Shown here piece after piece: positions 32,850-43,497 of a stretch of DNA of 64,000 bases. The stretch spans positions 540,197,602 to 540,261,601 of the forward strand of contig NC_064616.1 of assembly GCF_023898315.1 (NCBI RefSeq), in the 5' to 3' direction. Numbering within the stretch: position 1 is the first letter of the stretch; each line of letters begins with the position of its first letter. Made by a program: the position numbers and the translations under genes. Under the pieces are notes generated by a model. It was not told the DNA's origin. It did not search any database and was given only the letters and a program-made list of their open reading frames with translations. This stretch comes from Schistocerca nitens (taxonomy: Eukaryota; Arthropoda; Insecta; Orthoptera; Acrididae).

Positions 32850-35697
32850 GTTACTGTACAGCTACTTCTACACCTACATTTAAACTCCGCATGCCACCCA
32901 ACGGTGTGTGGCGGAGGGCACTTTACGTGCCACTGTCATTACCTCCCTTTCCTGTGCCAGTTGCGTATGGTTCGCGGGACGTACGACTGCCGGAAAACCT
33001 CCGTGCGCCCTCGAATCTCTTTAATTATACATTCGTGATCTCCTCGGGATGTATAAGTAGGGAGAAGCAATATATTCGATACCTCATCCAGAAACGCACG
33101 CTCTTGAAACCTTGACAGCAAGCTACACCGCGATACAGAGCGCCTCTCTTGCAAAGTCTGCCACTTGAGTTTGCTAAACATCTCCATAATGCTATCACGC
33201 TTACCAAATAACCCTGTGACGAAACGCGCCGCTCTTCTTTGGATCTGCTCTATCTCCTCCGTCAACCCGACCTGATACGGATCCCACACTGATGAACAAT
33301 ACTCAAGTGTAGATCGAACGAGTGTTTTGTAATCCACCTACTTTGTTGATGGACTACATTTTCTAAGGACTCTGCCAATGTATCTCAACCTGGTATCCGC
33401 CTTACCAACAATAATTTTTATATGATCATTCCACTTGAAATCATTCTGCATGCATACTCCCAGATGTTTTACAGAAGTAACTGCTACCAGCGTTTGTTCC
33501 GCTATCATATAATCATACAATAATCTATCCTTCATTCTATGTATTCGCAATACATTGCATTTGTCTATGTTAAGGGTCAGATGCCACTCCCTGCACCAAG
33601 TGCCTATCCGCTGCAGATCTTCCGGCATGTCACTGAAATTTTCTGATGCTGCAACGTCTCTGTATACTATAGCATTATCCGCGAAAAGCCGCATGGAACT
33701 TCCGACACTATCTACTAGGTCATTTATGAATATTGTGAAAAGCAATGGTCCCATAACACTCCCCTGTGGCTCGCCAGAGATTACTGTAACGTCTCTATTG
33801 AGAGCAACATGCTGTGTTCTGTTTGCTAAAACTCTTCAATCCAGCCACCCAGCTGGTCTGATATTCCGTAGGCTCGTACTTTGTTTATCAGGTGACAGTG
33901 CGGAAGTGTATCGAACGCCTTCCGGAAGTAAAGGAAAATGGCATCTACCTGGGAGCCTCTATCTAATATTTTCTGGGTCTCATGAACAAATAAAGCGAGT
34001 TGGGTCTCACACGATCGCTTTTCCGGAATTCATGTTGATTCCTGCAGAGTAGATTCTGGGTTTCCAGAAACGACATGATACGCTGGCAAAAAACATGTTC
34101 TAAAATTCCACAACAGGTCGACGTCACAGATATAGGTCTATAGTTTTGCGCATCTGCTCGACGACCCTTCTTGAAGACTGGGACTACCTGTGCCCTTTTC
34201 CAATCATTTGGAACCCACCGTTCCTCTAGAGACTTGCGGTACACGGCTGTTAGAAGTGGGGCAAGTTCTTTCGCGTGCTCTGTGTAGAATCGAATTGGTA
34301 TCCCATCAGGTCCAGTGGACTTTCCTCTGTTGAGTGATTCCAGTTGCTTTTCTATTCCTTGGACACTTATTTCGATGTCAGCCATTTTTTCGTTTGTGCG
34401 AGGATTTAGAGAAGCAACTGCAGTGCGGTCTTCCTCTGTGAAACAGCTTTGGAAAAAGGTGTTTAGTATTTCAGCGTTACGCGAGTCATCCTTTGTTTCA
34501 ATGCCATCATCATCCCGGAGTTTCTGAATATGCTGTTTCGTGCCACTTACTGATTTAACGTAAGACCAGAACTTCCTACTATTTTCTGTCAAGTCGGTAC
34601 ATAGAATTTTACTTTTTAATTCACTGAACGCTTCAAGCATAGCCCTCCTTACGCCAACTTTGACATCGTTCAGCTTCTGTTTGTCTGAGAGGTTTTGGCT
34701 GCGTTTAAACTTGCAGTGAAGCTCTCTTTGCTTTCGCTGTAGTTCCCTAACTTTGTTGTTGAACCACGGTGGGTTTTTCCCGTCCGTCAAAGTTTTACTC
34801 GGCACGTACCTGTCTAAAACGCATTTAACGTTTGCCTTGAAGTATTTCCATAAATACTCAACATTGTCAGTGTCGGAACAGAAATTTTCGTTTTGATCTG
34901 TTAGGTAGACTGAAATCTGCCTTCTATTACTCTTGCTAAACAGATAGACCTTCCTCCCTTTTTTTATATTGCTATTTACTTCCATATTCAGGGATGCTGC
35001 AACGGCCTTATGATCACTGATTCCCTGTTCTGCGCTTACAGTGTCGAAAACTTCGTGTCTGTTTGTTATCGGTAGGTCCAAGATGTTATCTCCACGAGTC
35101 GGTCCTCTGTTCAATTGCTCGAGGTAATTTTCGGATAGTGCACTATGTATAATGTCACTCGATGCTCTGTCCCTACCACCCGTCCTAAACATCTGAGTGT
35201 CCCAGACTATATCTGGTAAATTCAAATCTCCACCTAAGACTATTGCATGCTGGGAAAATTTATGTGAAATGTGTTCCAGAGTTTCTCTCTGTTGTTCTGC
35301 CACTAATGCTGCTGAGTCGGGAGGTTGGTAAAAGGAGCCAATTATTAACCTAGCTCGGTTGTTGAGTGTAACCTCCACCAATAATAATTCACAGGAACTA
35401 TCCACTTCTACTTCACTACAGGGTAAACTATTACTAACAGTGACAAACACGCCACCAAAAATTTATCTCTGGTTTCAACCAGCTTTCTGTACCTATAACG
35501 ATTTCAGCTTCGGTGATTTCTATCAGCGCTTGAAGTTCCGGTACTTTACCAATGCAGCTTCGACAGTTAACAATTACAATACCGATTGCAGCTTGGTATC
35601 CGTATGTCCTGACTTTACCCCGCACCCTTTGAAGCTGTTGCCCTTTCTGTACTTGCCCGAGGCCATCTAACCTAAAAATCCGCCCAGTGCACGCCAT
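32850..35697 (-). pseudogene. CR1-type LINE copy B: endonuclease and reverse transcriptase
   Basis: Read leftward: endonuclease start (35434-35697, EIVIGTESWLKPE), endonuclease body and RT fingers (33963-35450) with IIGSFYQPPDSAAL, VLGGDLNLPDIVWD, QGISDHKAV, GKSTGPDGIP and AQNYRPISVTS, then the palm (33338-33754) and C-terminal region (32939-33337). Motif A survives as KAFDTLPH (about 33900). Motif C reads LFADNAIV near 33680, with the second catalytic Asp changed to Asn. Frameshifts lie near 35450 and 34010 and a stop near 33800; a deletion at 35450 joins two endonuclease parts. In CR1 elements this ORF2 nicks target DNA and reverse-transcribes the RNA. Inactive here. Confidence 0.9.
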
Positions 35698-36265
35698 ACA
35701 ACCCCTCTTACCCGTGTAGCCGCCTGATGTGTGTAGAGGACTCCTGACCTATCCAGCGGGACCCGAAACCCCACCACCCTATGGCGCAAGTCGATGAATC
35801 TGCAGCCCACACGGTCGCAGAATCGTCTCAGCCTCTGATTCAGATCCTCCACTCGGCTCTGTACCAAAGGTCCACAGTCAGTCCTGTCGACGATGCTGCA
35901 GATGGCGAGTTTTGCGTTTACCCCACTAGCGAGACTGGCAGTCTTCACCAAATCAGATAGCCGCCGGAAGACAGAGAGGATTTCCTCCGATCCATAGCGA
36001 CACACATCACTGGTGCCGACAGGAGCGACCATCTGCAAATGGGTGCACCCTGTACCATTCATGGCATCCGGAAGGACCCCTTCCACATCTGGAATGACTC
36101 CCTCCGGTGTGCACACGGAGAGCACATTGGTTTTCTTCCCCTCTCTTCCTGCCATATCCCTAAGGGGTAACGTATGTTGTCGATATTAAGCGGAGCTAAC
36201 GGTTTCAGCATTGCTCTCAATATTCTGAAGATATGTAGAGAAGACTTTTGTATACGTTGCCACAT
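35667..36265 (-). pseudogene. CR1 ORF1 with esterase-like (SGNH) domain
   Basis: The frame 35667-36155 (162 codons) has VAPVGTSDVCRYGSEEI, a central LKTA-like helix and FIDLRHRVVGFRVPLDRSGV. The G-T-x-D and D-x-x-H elements resemble the esterase/SGNH hydrolase domain known in CR1 ORF1 proteins. It lies directly upstream of the endonuclease, as expected. The N-terminal part (possibly a zinc finger) is missing, consistent with 5' truncation near 36270. The domain call rests on motif order only. Confidence 0.65.
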
Positions 36266-36312
36266 GAGGCCTCATGTGTAGTCGTTGCCTCACTCATATC
36301 ACACTGTTTACA

Positions 36313-36898
36313 ACTGTTAATCTTACATAGCATACTTTCTTCGTGGTTATATTGCTTCTCTGACAACTAGTGAATTAGTTGGTTTGGGTTGGTTTGGGGA
36401 AGGAGACCAGACAACGGGGTCATCGGTCTCATCGGATTAGGAAAGGAAGTCAGCCGTGCCCTTTCGAAGGAACCATCCCGGCATTTGCCTAGAGCGATTT
36501 AGGGAAATCACGGAAAACCTAAATCAGGATGGCAGGACATGGGATCGAACCGTTGTCCTCCCGAATGCGAGTCCAGTGTGCTAGCCACTCCATCACCACG
36601 CTCGGTGGTGAATTAGTAATAATGTATTATTAAATTTCTTCAAGAAGGGGCTGAGGAGACGTTTGTAAGTTAGAGGTACTTATTTTATCAGTTACTGGTT
36701 GCTTTTATAGCTGAAGAATTTTCATAAACCTTCAGTAAAGTGAACAGTGACACCATTCAAATATTCAAGACCCATCTAGTACCAGAGTTTTCTGGGTTTC
36801 TCGGCAAGATCTGTTGCCAAGGACCATTGGAGAAAAGTCGCTTCGCAACACAAGATAGAGGTGAAGTCCGCGTAAGAGAGCGCCGATTAAGGCAGTTT
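36313..36898 (+). repeat. Direct repeat partner of 29383-29664, with SINE insert
   Basis: Matches the left copy on both sides of a SINE (36380-36607) and carries about 60 extra bases around 36770-36840. Lies immediately outside the CR1 ORF1 end. Confidence 0.85.
36380..36607 (-). mobile_element. Second type of tRNA-derived SINE
   Basis: A 228-bp insert flanked by a 10-bp duplication GTGAATTAGT (36370-36379 and 36608-36617). On the minus strand the head has GGAGTGGCTAGCAC (A-box-like) and GGTTCGATCCC (B-box), then a body with CCTAAATCGCTCTAGG. Unrelated in body sequence to the more abundant SINE. The unfilled target is at 29442. Confidence 0.88.
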
Positions 36899-37052
36899 TG
36901 AACCGAGAGTGCTACAGCCTTTGCTTCCTTATCATTTCTTGAATTTCGCTGTTAGACTACGATAAGTCTTGTCCGTCCTTAATAAATTTACTCGGTACAT
37001 ATTTCACCATAATGTGATTACAACCCATTTAAACTTCCCAAATAATCTAAGT

Positions 37053-37702
37053 TCATCGTACTGGAACTAAATGATGTCGATTCATTGTCGAAGTAGGATT
37101 CTGACAAGTGTCTATCTGCTCTTTCTTGCAGAAGAAAACTCTGTGCCTTCTTGATTGACTTACTTTAGTAACCAACGTCACAATGACGACATGATGTTCA
37201 CTGATACCTCTCTCTATGCTGACGGCGTATATTATTAGGTCGGGCATGTTTGTAGCTAAGAGGTCTACGATTTTTCCACTGCGTCTGGGCTGTAGAACCA
37301 GCAGCTTACGTCAGATTCCGGAAACGTGTTGGAAAGAATTTCGCTAGACTGTCTGTCTGTATCACCTGCAATGCATCCATAGACATCCCAGTCTAAGGAC
37401 TTCTGTCTCCTCTGGCAACCCCCAAATTGTGAGCTGCTCTTGCACCCTGAGCAAGAGGCCATCAGCCTTCACCACTTCCACCAGCTTTCTGTGTGGACTG
37501 AGGATGGCACCGGAACTTAAAGGGAGGCACCGTTGTTACCAACGTACTCCACATCTTTCAGATGACTGTAGCCTGCCCGTTCGATAGCTACAGGCAAGAC
37601 GTCCTCCACGTTGTGGATGGGACCTTTGGCAGAAATACCGAGTGAACATTGGCTTTCTTTCTGGCCCTGACCGCAGTCTACCAAAGGTGCTGTATAAGGC
37701 AC
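37053..37702 (-). pseudogene. CR1-type LINE relic C (ORF1 and endonuclease fragments)
   Basis: 37517-37702 (ESQCSLGISAKGPIHNVEDV) parallels the start of ORF1 in copy B, and 37053-37247 (PDLIIYAVSIERGISEHHVV) parallels the endonuclease DxxxSDH block. The region between is scrambled. Badly decayed. Confidence 0.6.
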
Positions 37703-38358
37703 CTAGTGTTGGGGACCCTAATAACTTGGAAGCCCCTACCCATGCATGCCTGCTCGGACCCTGCTCAGCGAGCGGCCAGGGGTCAACTCACACAGTAAAT
37801 GGGCTAGGTCAGATTTCCAGCTTCCTCATTGGCCCTCCACTTGGAGCAACGGAAATGCGCCACCACCTGCCACTCATTCTCTCATGAGGGCACATCCACC
37901 AATTGAGGTACACTAGGAATTGCGTCTGCAGTAGAGAACTTCGGCGAAGCATCTAACATCAGAGGTTTTCGTGCAACGCGCCAGCATCTCCGCCATCAAT
38001 GCACTCCGAGGCACCAGCCTGAAGACAACACACCGTGGAAAAAACAACACTCATGTGTTCGGGCACTACGGCCAGCTTCTCCTGTGTCCACACATACTAC
38101 GCACACATACGACACATTCCAGGATTACTGACTTAAGAAGTGACTATAAAGGTACTGACAGAAACCTAGATATGGAACCTGCTATACTCCTGACGTGTTA
38201 CCAATGGAAGCTTACATCTTTTGAGCTGTGAAACTGGCTGTTCAGCAAAAATTAGAACTGCTCTACAGATTGCCTGACAACATTTCACAGTTGTCTCCCT
38301 TTACTAAGACATGTAGATACTAAGCCTGAACTAAATAGCTTGGAGTGTCCCAGAACTA
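37703..38358. other. Unrecognised interval
   Basis: No supported feature; frames are short. Confidence 0.35.
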
Positions 38359-39780
38359 CACTCCTGGAAATGGAAAAAAGAACACATTGACACCGGTGTG
38401 TCCGACCCACCATACTTGCTCCGGACACTGCGAGAGGGCTGTACAAGCAATGATCACACGCACGGCACAGCGGACACACCAGGAACCGCGGTGTTGGCCG
38501 TCGAATGGCGCTAGCTGCGCAGCATTTGTGCACCGCCGCCGTCAGTGTCAGCCAGTTTGCCGTGGCATACGGAGCTCCATCGCAGTCTTTAACACTCGTA
38601 GCATGCCGCGACAGCGTGGACGTGAACCGTATGTGCAGTTGACGGACTTTGAGCGAGGGCGTATAGTGGGCATGCGGGAGGCCGGGTGGACGTACCGCCG
38701 AATTGCTCAACACGTGGGGCGTGAGGTCTCCACAGTACATCGATGTTGTCGCCAGTGGTCGGCGGAAGGTGCACGTGCCCGTCGACCTGGGACCGGACCG
38801 CAGCGACGCACGGATGCACGCCAAGACCGTAGGATCCTACGCAGTGCCGTAGGGGACCGCACCGCCACTTCCCAGCAAATTAGGGACACTGTTGCTCCTG
38901 GGGTATCGGCGAGGACCATTCGCAACCGTCTCCATGAAGCTGGGCTACTGTCCCGCATACCGTTAGGCCGTCTTCCGCTCACGCCCCAACATCGTGCAGC
39001 CCGCCTCCAGTGGTGTCGCGCCAGGCGTGAATGGAGAGACGAATGGTGACGTGTCGTCTTCAGCGATGAGAGTCGCTTCTGCCTTGGTGCCAATGATGGT
39101 CGTATGCGTGTTTGGCGCCGTGCAGGTGAGCGCCACAATCAGGACTGCATACGACCGAGGCACACAGGGCCAACACCCGGCATCATGGTGTGGGGAGCGA
39201 TCTCCTACACTGGCCGTACACCACTGGTGATCGTCGAGGGCACACTGAATAGTGCACGGTACATCCAAACTGTCATCGAACCCATCGTTCTACCATTCCT
39301 AGACCGGCAAGGCAACTTGCTGTTCCAACGGGACAATGCACGTCCGCATGTATCCCGTGCCACCCAACGTGCTCTAGAAGGTGTAAGTCAACTACCCTGG
39401 CCAGCAAGATCTCCGGATCTGTCCCCCATTGAGCATGTTTGGGACTGGATGAAGCGTCGTCTCACGCGGTCTGCACGTCCAGCACGAACGCTGGTCCAAC
39501 TGAGGTGCCAGGTGGAAATGGCATGGCAAGCCGTTCCACAGGACTACATCCAGCATCTCTACGATCGTCTCCATGGGAGAATAGCAGCCTGCATTGCTGC
39601 GAAAGGAGGATATACACTGTACTAGTGCCGACATTGTGCATGCTCTGTTGCCTGTGTCTATGTGCCTGTGGTTCTGTCAGTGTGATCATGTGATGTATCT
39701 GACCCCAGGAATGTGTCAATAAAGTTTCCCCTTCCTGGGACAATGAATTCACGGTGTTCTTATTTCAATTTCCAGGAGTG
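38359..39780 (+). mobile_element. Tc1-like element copy 2 (1422 bp)
   Basis: TA at 38357-38358 and 39781-39782; CACTCCTGGAAAT ends in inverted orientation. Near-identical to copies 1 and 3. Confidence 0.95.
38603..39625 (+). pseudogene. Tc1-like transposase, one nonsense mutation
   Basis: Full-length relative to the intact copy, with the helix-turn-helix N-terminus (FERGRIVGMREAGWTYRRIA), the DESRFCLGAND block and DNARPHVSRATQ/SPDLSPIEHVWD. A TGA at 39047-39049 replaces the AGA Arg codon of the intact copy, eight codons before the first catalytic Asp. Otherwise open to the natural stop. Confidence 0.92.
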
Positions 39781-39966
39781 TATACTGAATCATATACACG
39801 ATGATATAAGATTATAAATATGGATATCTATATCTTATTAGCTGCTTCACTGTAAACGAAAGCTACTTAGTATTAGCACGTTTTACTGCTGATTTGATTT
39901 CGTTCATTAAAATCCGAAAAGTCTTCGTCATTTCTGCCAGTAAAGCTGTGAGATCGGGCGTAAGTC

Positions 39967-40042
39967 GTGCTTTAGTATCTCAGATGGTAGAGCACTTGCC
40001 CGTGAAAGGCAAAGGTCCCGAGTTCGAGTCTCCGTCGGGCAC
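39967..40042 (+). other. tRNA-like segment, array unit 1
   Basis: TATCTCAGATGGTAGAGC D-arm, TTGCC/GGCAA anticodon-like stem and a GAGTTCGAGTCTC T-arm. The acceptor stem pairs badly. Probably a SINE-type head, not a functional tRNA. Confidence 0.6.
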
Positions 40043-40267
40043 ACAGTTTTAATCTGCCAGGAAGTTTCATATCAGCGCACACTCCGCTGCAGAGTGAAAA
40101 TCTCATTCTGGAAACATCCCCCAGGCTGTGGCTAAGCCATGTCTCCGCAATATCCTTACTTTCAGGAGTGCTAGTTCTGCAAGGTTCGCAGGAGAGCTTC
40201 TGTAAAGTTTGGAAGGTAGGAGACGAGATACTGGCAGAAGTGAAGCTGTGAGTACTGGCCGTGAGTC

Positions 40268-40343
40268 GTGCTTCGGTAGCTCAGATGGTAGAGCAGTTGC
40301 CCGCGAAAGGCAAAGGTCCCGAGTTCGAGTCTCGGTCGGGCAC
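40268..40343 (+). other. tRNA-like segment, array unit 2
   Basis: Same fold as unit 1 with GGTAGCTCAGATGGTAGAGC and CCGAGTTCGAGTCTCGG. The seven-base anticodon-like loop is CGCGAAA, so position 33 is G rather than the expected T. Confidence 0.6.
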
Positions 40344-40568
40344 ACAGTTTTAATCTGCCAGGAAGTTTCATATCAGCGCACACTCCGCTGCAGAGTGAAA
40401 ATCTCATTCTGGAAACATCCCCCAGGCTGTGGCTAAGCCATGTCTCCGCAATATCCTTTCTTTCAGGAGTGCTAGTTCTGCAAGGTTCGCTGGAGAGTTT
40501 CTGTAAAGTTTGGAAGGTAGGAGACGAGATACTGGCAGAAGTGAAGCTGTGAGTACTGGCCGTGAGTC

Positions 40569-40644
40569 GTGCTTCGGTAGCTCAGATGGTAGAGCAGTTG
40601 CCCGCGAAAGGCAAAGGTCCCGATTTCGAGTCTCGGTCGGGCAC
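40569..40644 (+). other. tRNA-like segment, array unit 3
   Basis: Near-identical to unit 2, with a change in the T-arm (GATTTCGAG). Confidence 0.6.
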
Positions 40645-40762
40645 ACAGTTTTAATCGGCCAGGAAGTTTCATATCAGCGCACACTCCGCTGCAGAGTGAA
40701 AATCTCATTCTGGAAACATCCCCCAGTCTGTGGGAAGACATATTTTTACAATTTGCTTTCAT

Positions 40763-41213
40763 TTAACGCCGGTTTCTGAATAAGACTGCCTCATCTTGGC
40801 CGTTTCCCCGCCTTTCAAAAACCATCACAGCTTCAGTCTCTTTGTTGGTTTGTCTTTTAGTTAAACTCGTTTCTGGATAATGGTTCACAATTATACTCCT
40901 TATAAACACTTTACAGCAACAATCATTACTGCCAAAGTATTTCCATATGCTTTTAAAACATTCCTTATAGCATTTACAGTGTTTACAACAACATGTTACT
41001 ATAATTAGGATAATTATAGCTATAGTTATATATGTAAGCACTGAATAGAGTGTGAAGTATCGAAATTATTTCAGTTCCTCCTCTTGTCTTTCTGCCATTC
41101 TCTGGACATCTTCCAGTCATTTTCCTGCGGATTTTAAATCGTCCAACAGTGTTAGTAAATCTAACGTTAACACTGAGACATTTCTCTTCATTCACTATAC
41201 AACAATCGAATTG
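40763..41213 (-). pseudogene. F-type Env-like C-terminal region (duplicate copy)
   Basis: Read leftward from the LINE junction near 41213: a charged, coiled-coil-like stretch, one hydrophobic membrane span (around 40990-41045, YITIAIIILIIV) and a Cys-rich cytoplasmic tail with CCCKHCKCYKECF. The last 92 codons (40763-41041) are open. This membrane-span plus short tail arrangement is that of retroviral or errantivirus-type envelope proteins. Compared with the copy at 60839 it lacks the Tc1 insertion and the premature stop in the tail. It is a fragment cut off from its N-terminal part. Confidence 0.65.
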
Positions 41214-41822
41214 TACTCTACATGGGCTCACAGTTATTTCTTGAGTTCGTGCGTGGCTTACACGGTGCCTCGAACTATTGCAGCTCATTCTTCATTCCCT
41301 ATCAGCTTTTCCTTCTCCCTCTCCCCTATACCCGCTCCTTCCCCGTTGCCACCTCCTTCCCCTCTCTCAGTGTTCTGCCTTATGTCGGCCTGGCTATTCC
41401 CCTAGTTTCCTGTATTGGATGCAGTTTTGTTTCTCTTGCAGTTTCTTTCACCCTTTTGGCGTTTTGGTCCCCACTTGAGGTTTACTTCCTCTTCTAAATG
41501 TCCTGTTTTTAGTGTGAGCCATATGGGGAAGAACTCGCTCCCTAGAATCTACAGTGTGGATTCGTCTCCCCTCTCCCTGGCACTCCCCCTTCCCTGCTAG
41601 GTAACCAGCATTTGTAGCCAGTCCATATGGCTGAGCCACATGACAACACAGGGATCACACTACTGATACCTGAGCTTTTCCCTCCCTGTGTATGCCAAGG
41701 AGTGGTTGCTTGTCTTCTTGGAGCATCGGAACTCCGTGCAGTGACCACTGTGCCAGATGGTCCTTGCTGAGCCAGGGTGGCGCCCATGGTAGGAGTGGTT
41801 GCTATCAGGGTGGATACTTGGC

Positions 41823-42022
41823 GGCCGGCCGTAGTGGGTGAGCGTTTCTAGGCGCTACAGTTTGGAACTGCGCGACCGCTACGGTCGCAGGTTCGAATCC
41901 TGCCTCGGCCATGATTGTGATTGATGTCTTTAGGTTAGTTAGTCTTAAGTAGTTCTAAGTTCTAGGGGACTGATGACCTGAGAAGTTAAGTCCCATAGTG
42001 CTCAGAGCCATTTCAACCATTT
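41823..42022 (+). mobile_element. tRNA-derived SINE (abundant family, copy 7)
   Basis: Plus-strand copy with GATACTTGGC at 41813-41822 and 42023-42032. The unoccupied target is at 60222-60231 in the inverted duplicate. Confidence 0.92.
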
Positions 42023-42145
42023 GATACTTGGCGCATGAAGCATATCAAGCTCTAGCCGAATCCTCAGGTTACCTACTACTTAGAACAATTGATTTAGATA
42101 TTTTTCATCGAGGATAGTATATTAGGCTATGTAATCAACATTCCC

Positions 42146-42688
42146 TTGACAGGTAATAATATTTTCAAGTTGTATAGAGTACTTCCAATACCTGAAGAGA
42201 TTACAGAAATGAAACGGAGGTATGTATACATGGAGCTAGAAAAGGAATTTTTACTAATAGATACATCCAAAAGGCAATACGCGAAACTTTCCGCGGAGCA
42301 GCTGAAATGCATGGAAATCATTAAGAATAGATGACTGTGGAGACAGTCGTTTGCCTTGTTGTCAACATTCGATCACGAAGAGTGTGAAGCTACGTTCATG
42401 CAACCGTTGAGAAAAATTCCGGAACATTGGGTGAGAAAAGTGGTCGCACTGAATCAAAGCATTTGCTCACATCTAAACTGCAATGAGTGGTTGTACGTAG
42501 CGACAAAAGATGAAGGCCTAACGGTACCACGTGGAAAGGAACCACCGTGGCACCTAATAATGAAAGGGGTGGGTAATAAATGCTTCTGCAGTAAATGTAA
42601 GCTATATGGAACCAGAGTGTTCATAGAGACAGACAGAGAAATCCATAGTAGTACCACAAAGAAAGGGGTAGTGCATCAGATTAATCTG
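42146..42688 (+). pseudogene. F-type Env-like fragment (central ectodomain)
   Basis: A plus-strand frame interrupted by one in-frame TGA (42332-42334) and continuing in the same frame until the LINE insertion at 42699. Features: a VLPIPEEIT motif followed by YVYMELEKEFLLIDT, then a Cys-spaced region with HEECE, SICSHLNC and KCFCSKCKLYG. This pattern resembles the ectodomain of baculovirus F-like envelope proteins carried by errantiviruses. The N-terminus is lost at the duplication breakpoint. It is inactive, being truncated, stopped and split. Family placement is by motif pattern only. Confidence 0.6.
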
Positions 42689-42698
42689 GAATTCGATT

Positions 42699-43100
42699 AA
42701 TTGATTGATTGATAAATTGAGACAGTATGGGACCAAACGGTGAGGTCATCAGTCCCACGATTCCAAAGGGGCTTACATAAGGAAGAAAGTCTTCTAAAAG
42801 TGATCGGATTCAGTCAAAGGAGTCCAGTTATAAAAGAATGTACATTAAATACACACAGTATAAGCATAAAAGGTGAGACTAAATCTAAAAAAGTGGAAAA
42901 AAGGGGGGGAGGTGTCCGTCATGGGGTCACAGACAGTAGAGAGCGCTATAGGAGTCCCTGTCACAACCAACAACCCGCGCCTGCTCCAAGACGAAAGGAG
43001 AACCTTATATCTGAAAGAAAAAATCACTTTCACGAAGGTAACCAAGGACCAGATCCACCATCCTTGAACAAATTAAAACACTATAGAGAGAGGCCTGAGA
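42699..43100 (-). other. 3' end of the I/Jockey-type LINE
   Basis: Includes the tail repeat and a segment with GGGACTGATGACCTCACCGT on the minus strand; no coding signal. Separated from the rest of the LINE by the SINE and foldback. Confidence 0.55.
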
Positions 43101-43249
43101 AATCAAAAGGCACTCCGTCTTCAGGCCAAAAGTGTCCCCCATCGGGACCATCCGACCGCTGTTTCATCCTCAGTTGAGGATGCGGATAGGAGGGGCGTGT
43201 GGTCAGCACACCGCTCTCCCGGTCGTTATGATGGTTTTCTTTGACCGGA
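43100..43249 (-). mobile_element. 5S-rRNA-derived SINE, 3' part
   Basis: The minus strand continues the SINE whose 5S-like head lies at 55689-55885. The last 107 bases toward the foldback (43143-43249) are repeated at 55582-55688 with one mismatch. The tail has GGCCTGAAGACGGAGTGCC on the minus strand. Confidence 0.75.
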
Positions 43250-43426
43250 AGTATTGTAACAAGGCCGGTACCATTCCAAAATACCGTTATCCATGATGGC
43301 GGCCATGACGTCAGAGTCATTATGAAATGTTTTCATAACACCGTCACCATTCCAAAGCATCGTTAGTCGACAACAACAAGGTCGCACGCAGTGTATCCGG
43401 GACGTGTTGACTCTCTAGTCTTTATT

Positions 43427-43497
43427 ACCGTAGCGGGTTGTGACATAGAGAGAGAGAGAGTTAGCGCCATCTCTCTCTATGTCACAACCCCGCGGTA
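43427..43497. repeat. Perfect-stem hairpin in the left-only segment
   Basis: 43427-43455 and 43470-43497 are near-perfect reverse complements (GGTTGTGACATAGAGAGAGA and its mirror) around a 14-base loop. On the minus strand an AATAAAG lies just after it (about 43420). This might be the LTR or terminus of the gag-bearing element. Confidence 0.8.

Larger units (their letters stand above)
39941..40735 (+). repeat. Tandem array of ~300-bp units with tRNA-like segments (2.6 units)
   Basis: Unit starts recur at 39942, 40242 and 40542 (spacing 300). Each unit contains a tRNA-like segment, then CACACAGTTTTAATCTGCCAGGAAG, CGCTGCAGAGTGAAAATCTC and a linker with CCAGGCTGTGGCTAAGCC. Units 2 and 3 are almost identical; unit 1 is more diverged. 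The third unit stops where the inverted env/LINE copy begins (about 40738). Confidence 0.92.
40738..42052 (-). repeat. Inverted copy of the env-tail/LINE junction
   Basis: Reverse complement of 60205-62743 once the SINE here (41823-42022) and the Tc1 there (61120-62541) are removed. The left part is the env tail on the minus strand; the right part, from about 41204, is the 5' end of the I/Jockey LINE. The duplication therefore postdates the LINE insertion but predates the SINE and Tc1 insertions. It abuts the tandem array on the left and the env fragment on the right. Confidence 0.88.

Noticed and set aside
29383..36898. Direct repeats as LTRs of one 7.5-kb retroelement
   Set aside because: The interior is made of CR1 LINE pieces on the minus strand with no gag-pol or primer-binding site; the repeats may be independent.
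40268..40343. Possible functional tRNA genes in the 300-bp array
   Set aside because: D- and T-arms look right, but the acceptor stem pairs poorly, position 33 is G, and the same segment occurs in a dispersed SINE.
41222..41600. Pro/Ser-rich frames encoding apparent secreted peptides (also 60444-60820)
   Set aside because: They lie in the pyrimidine-rich 5' region of the LINE and reflect composition; overlapping frames are equally open.
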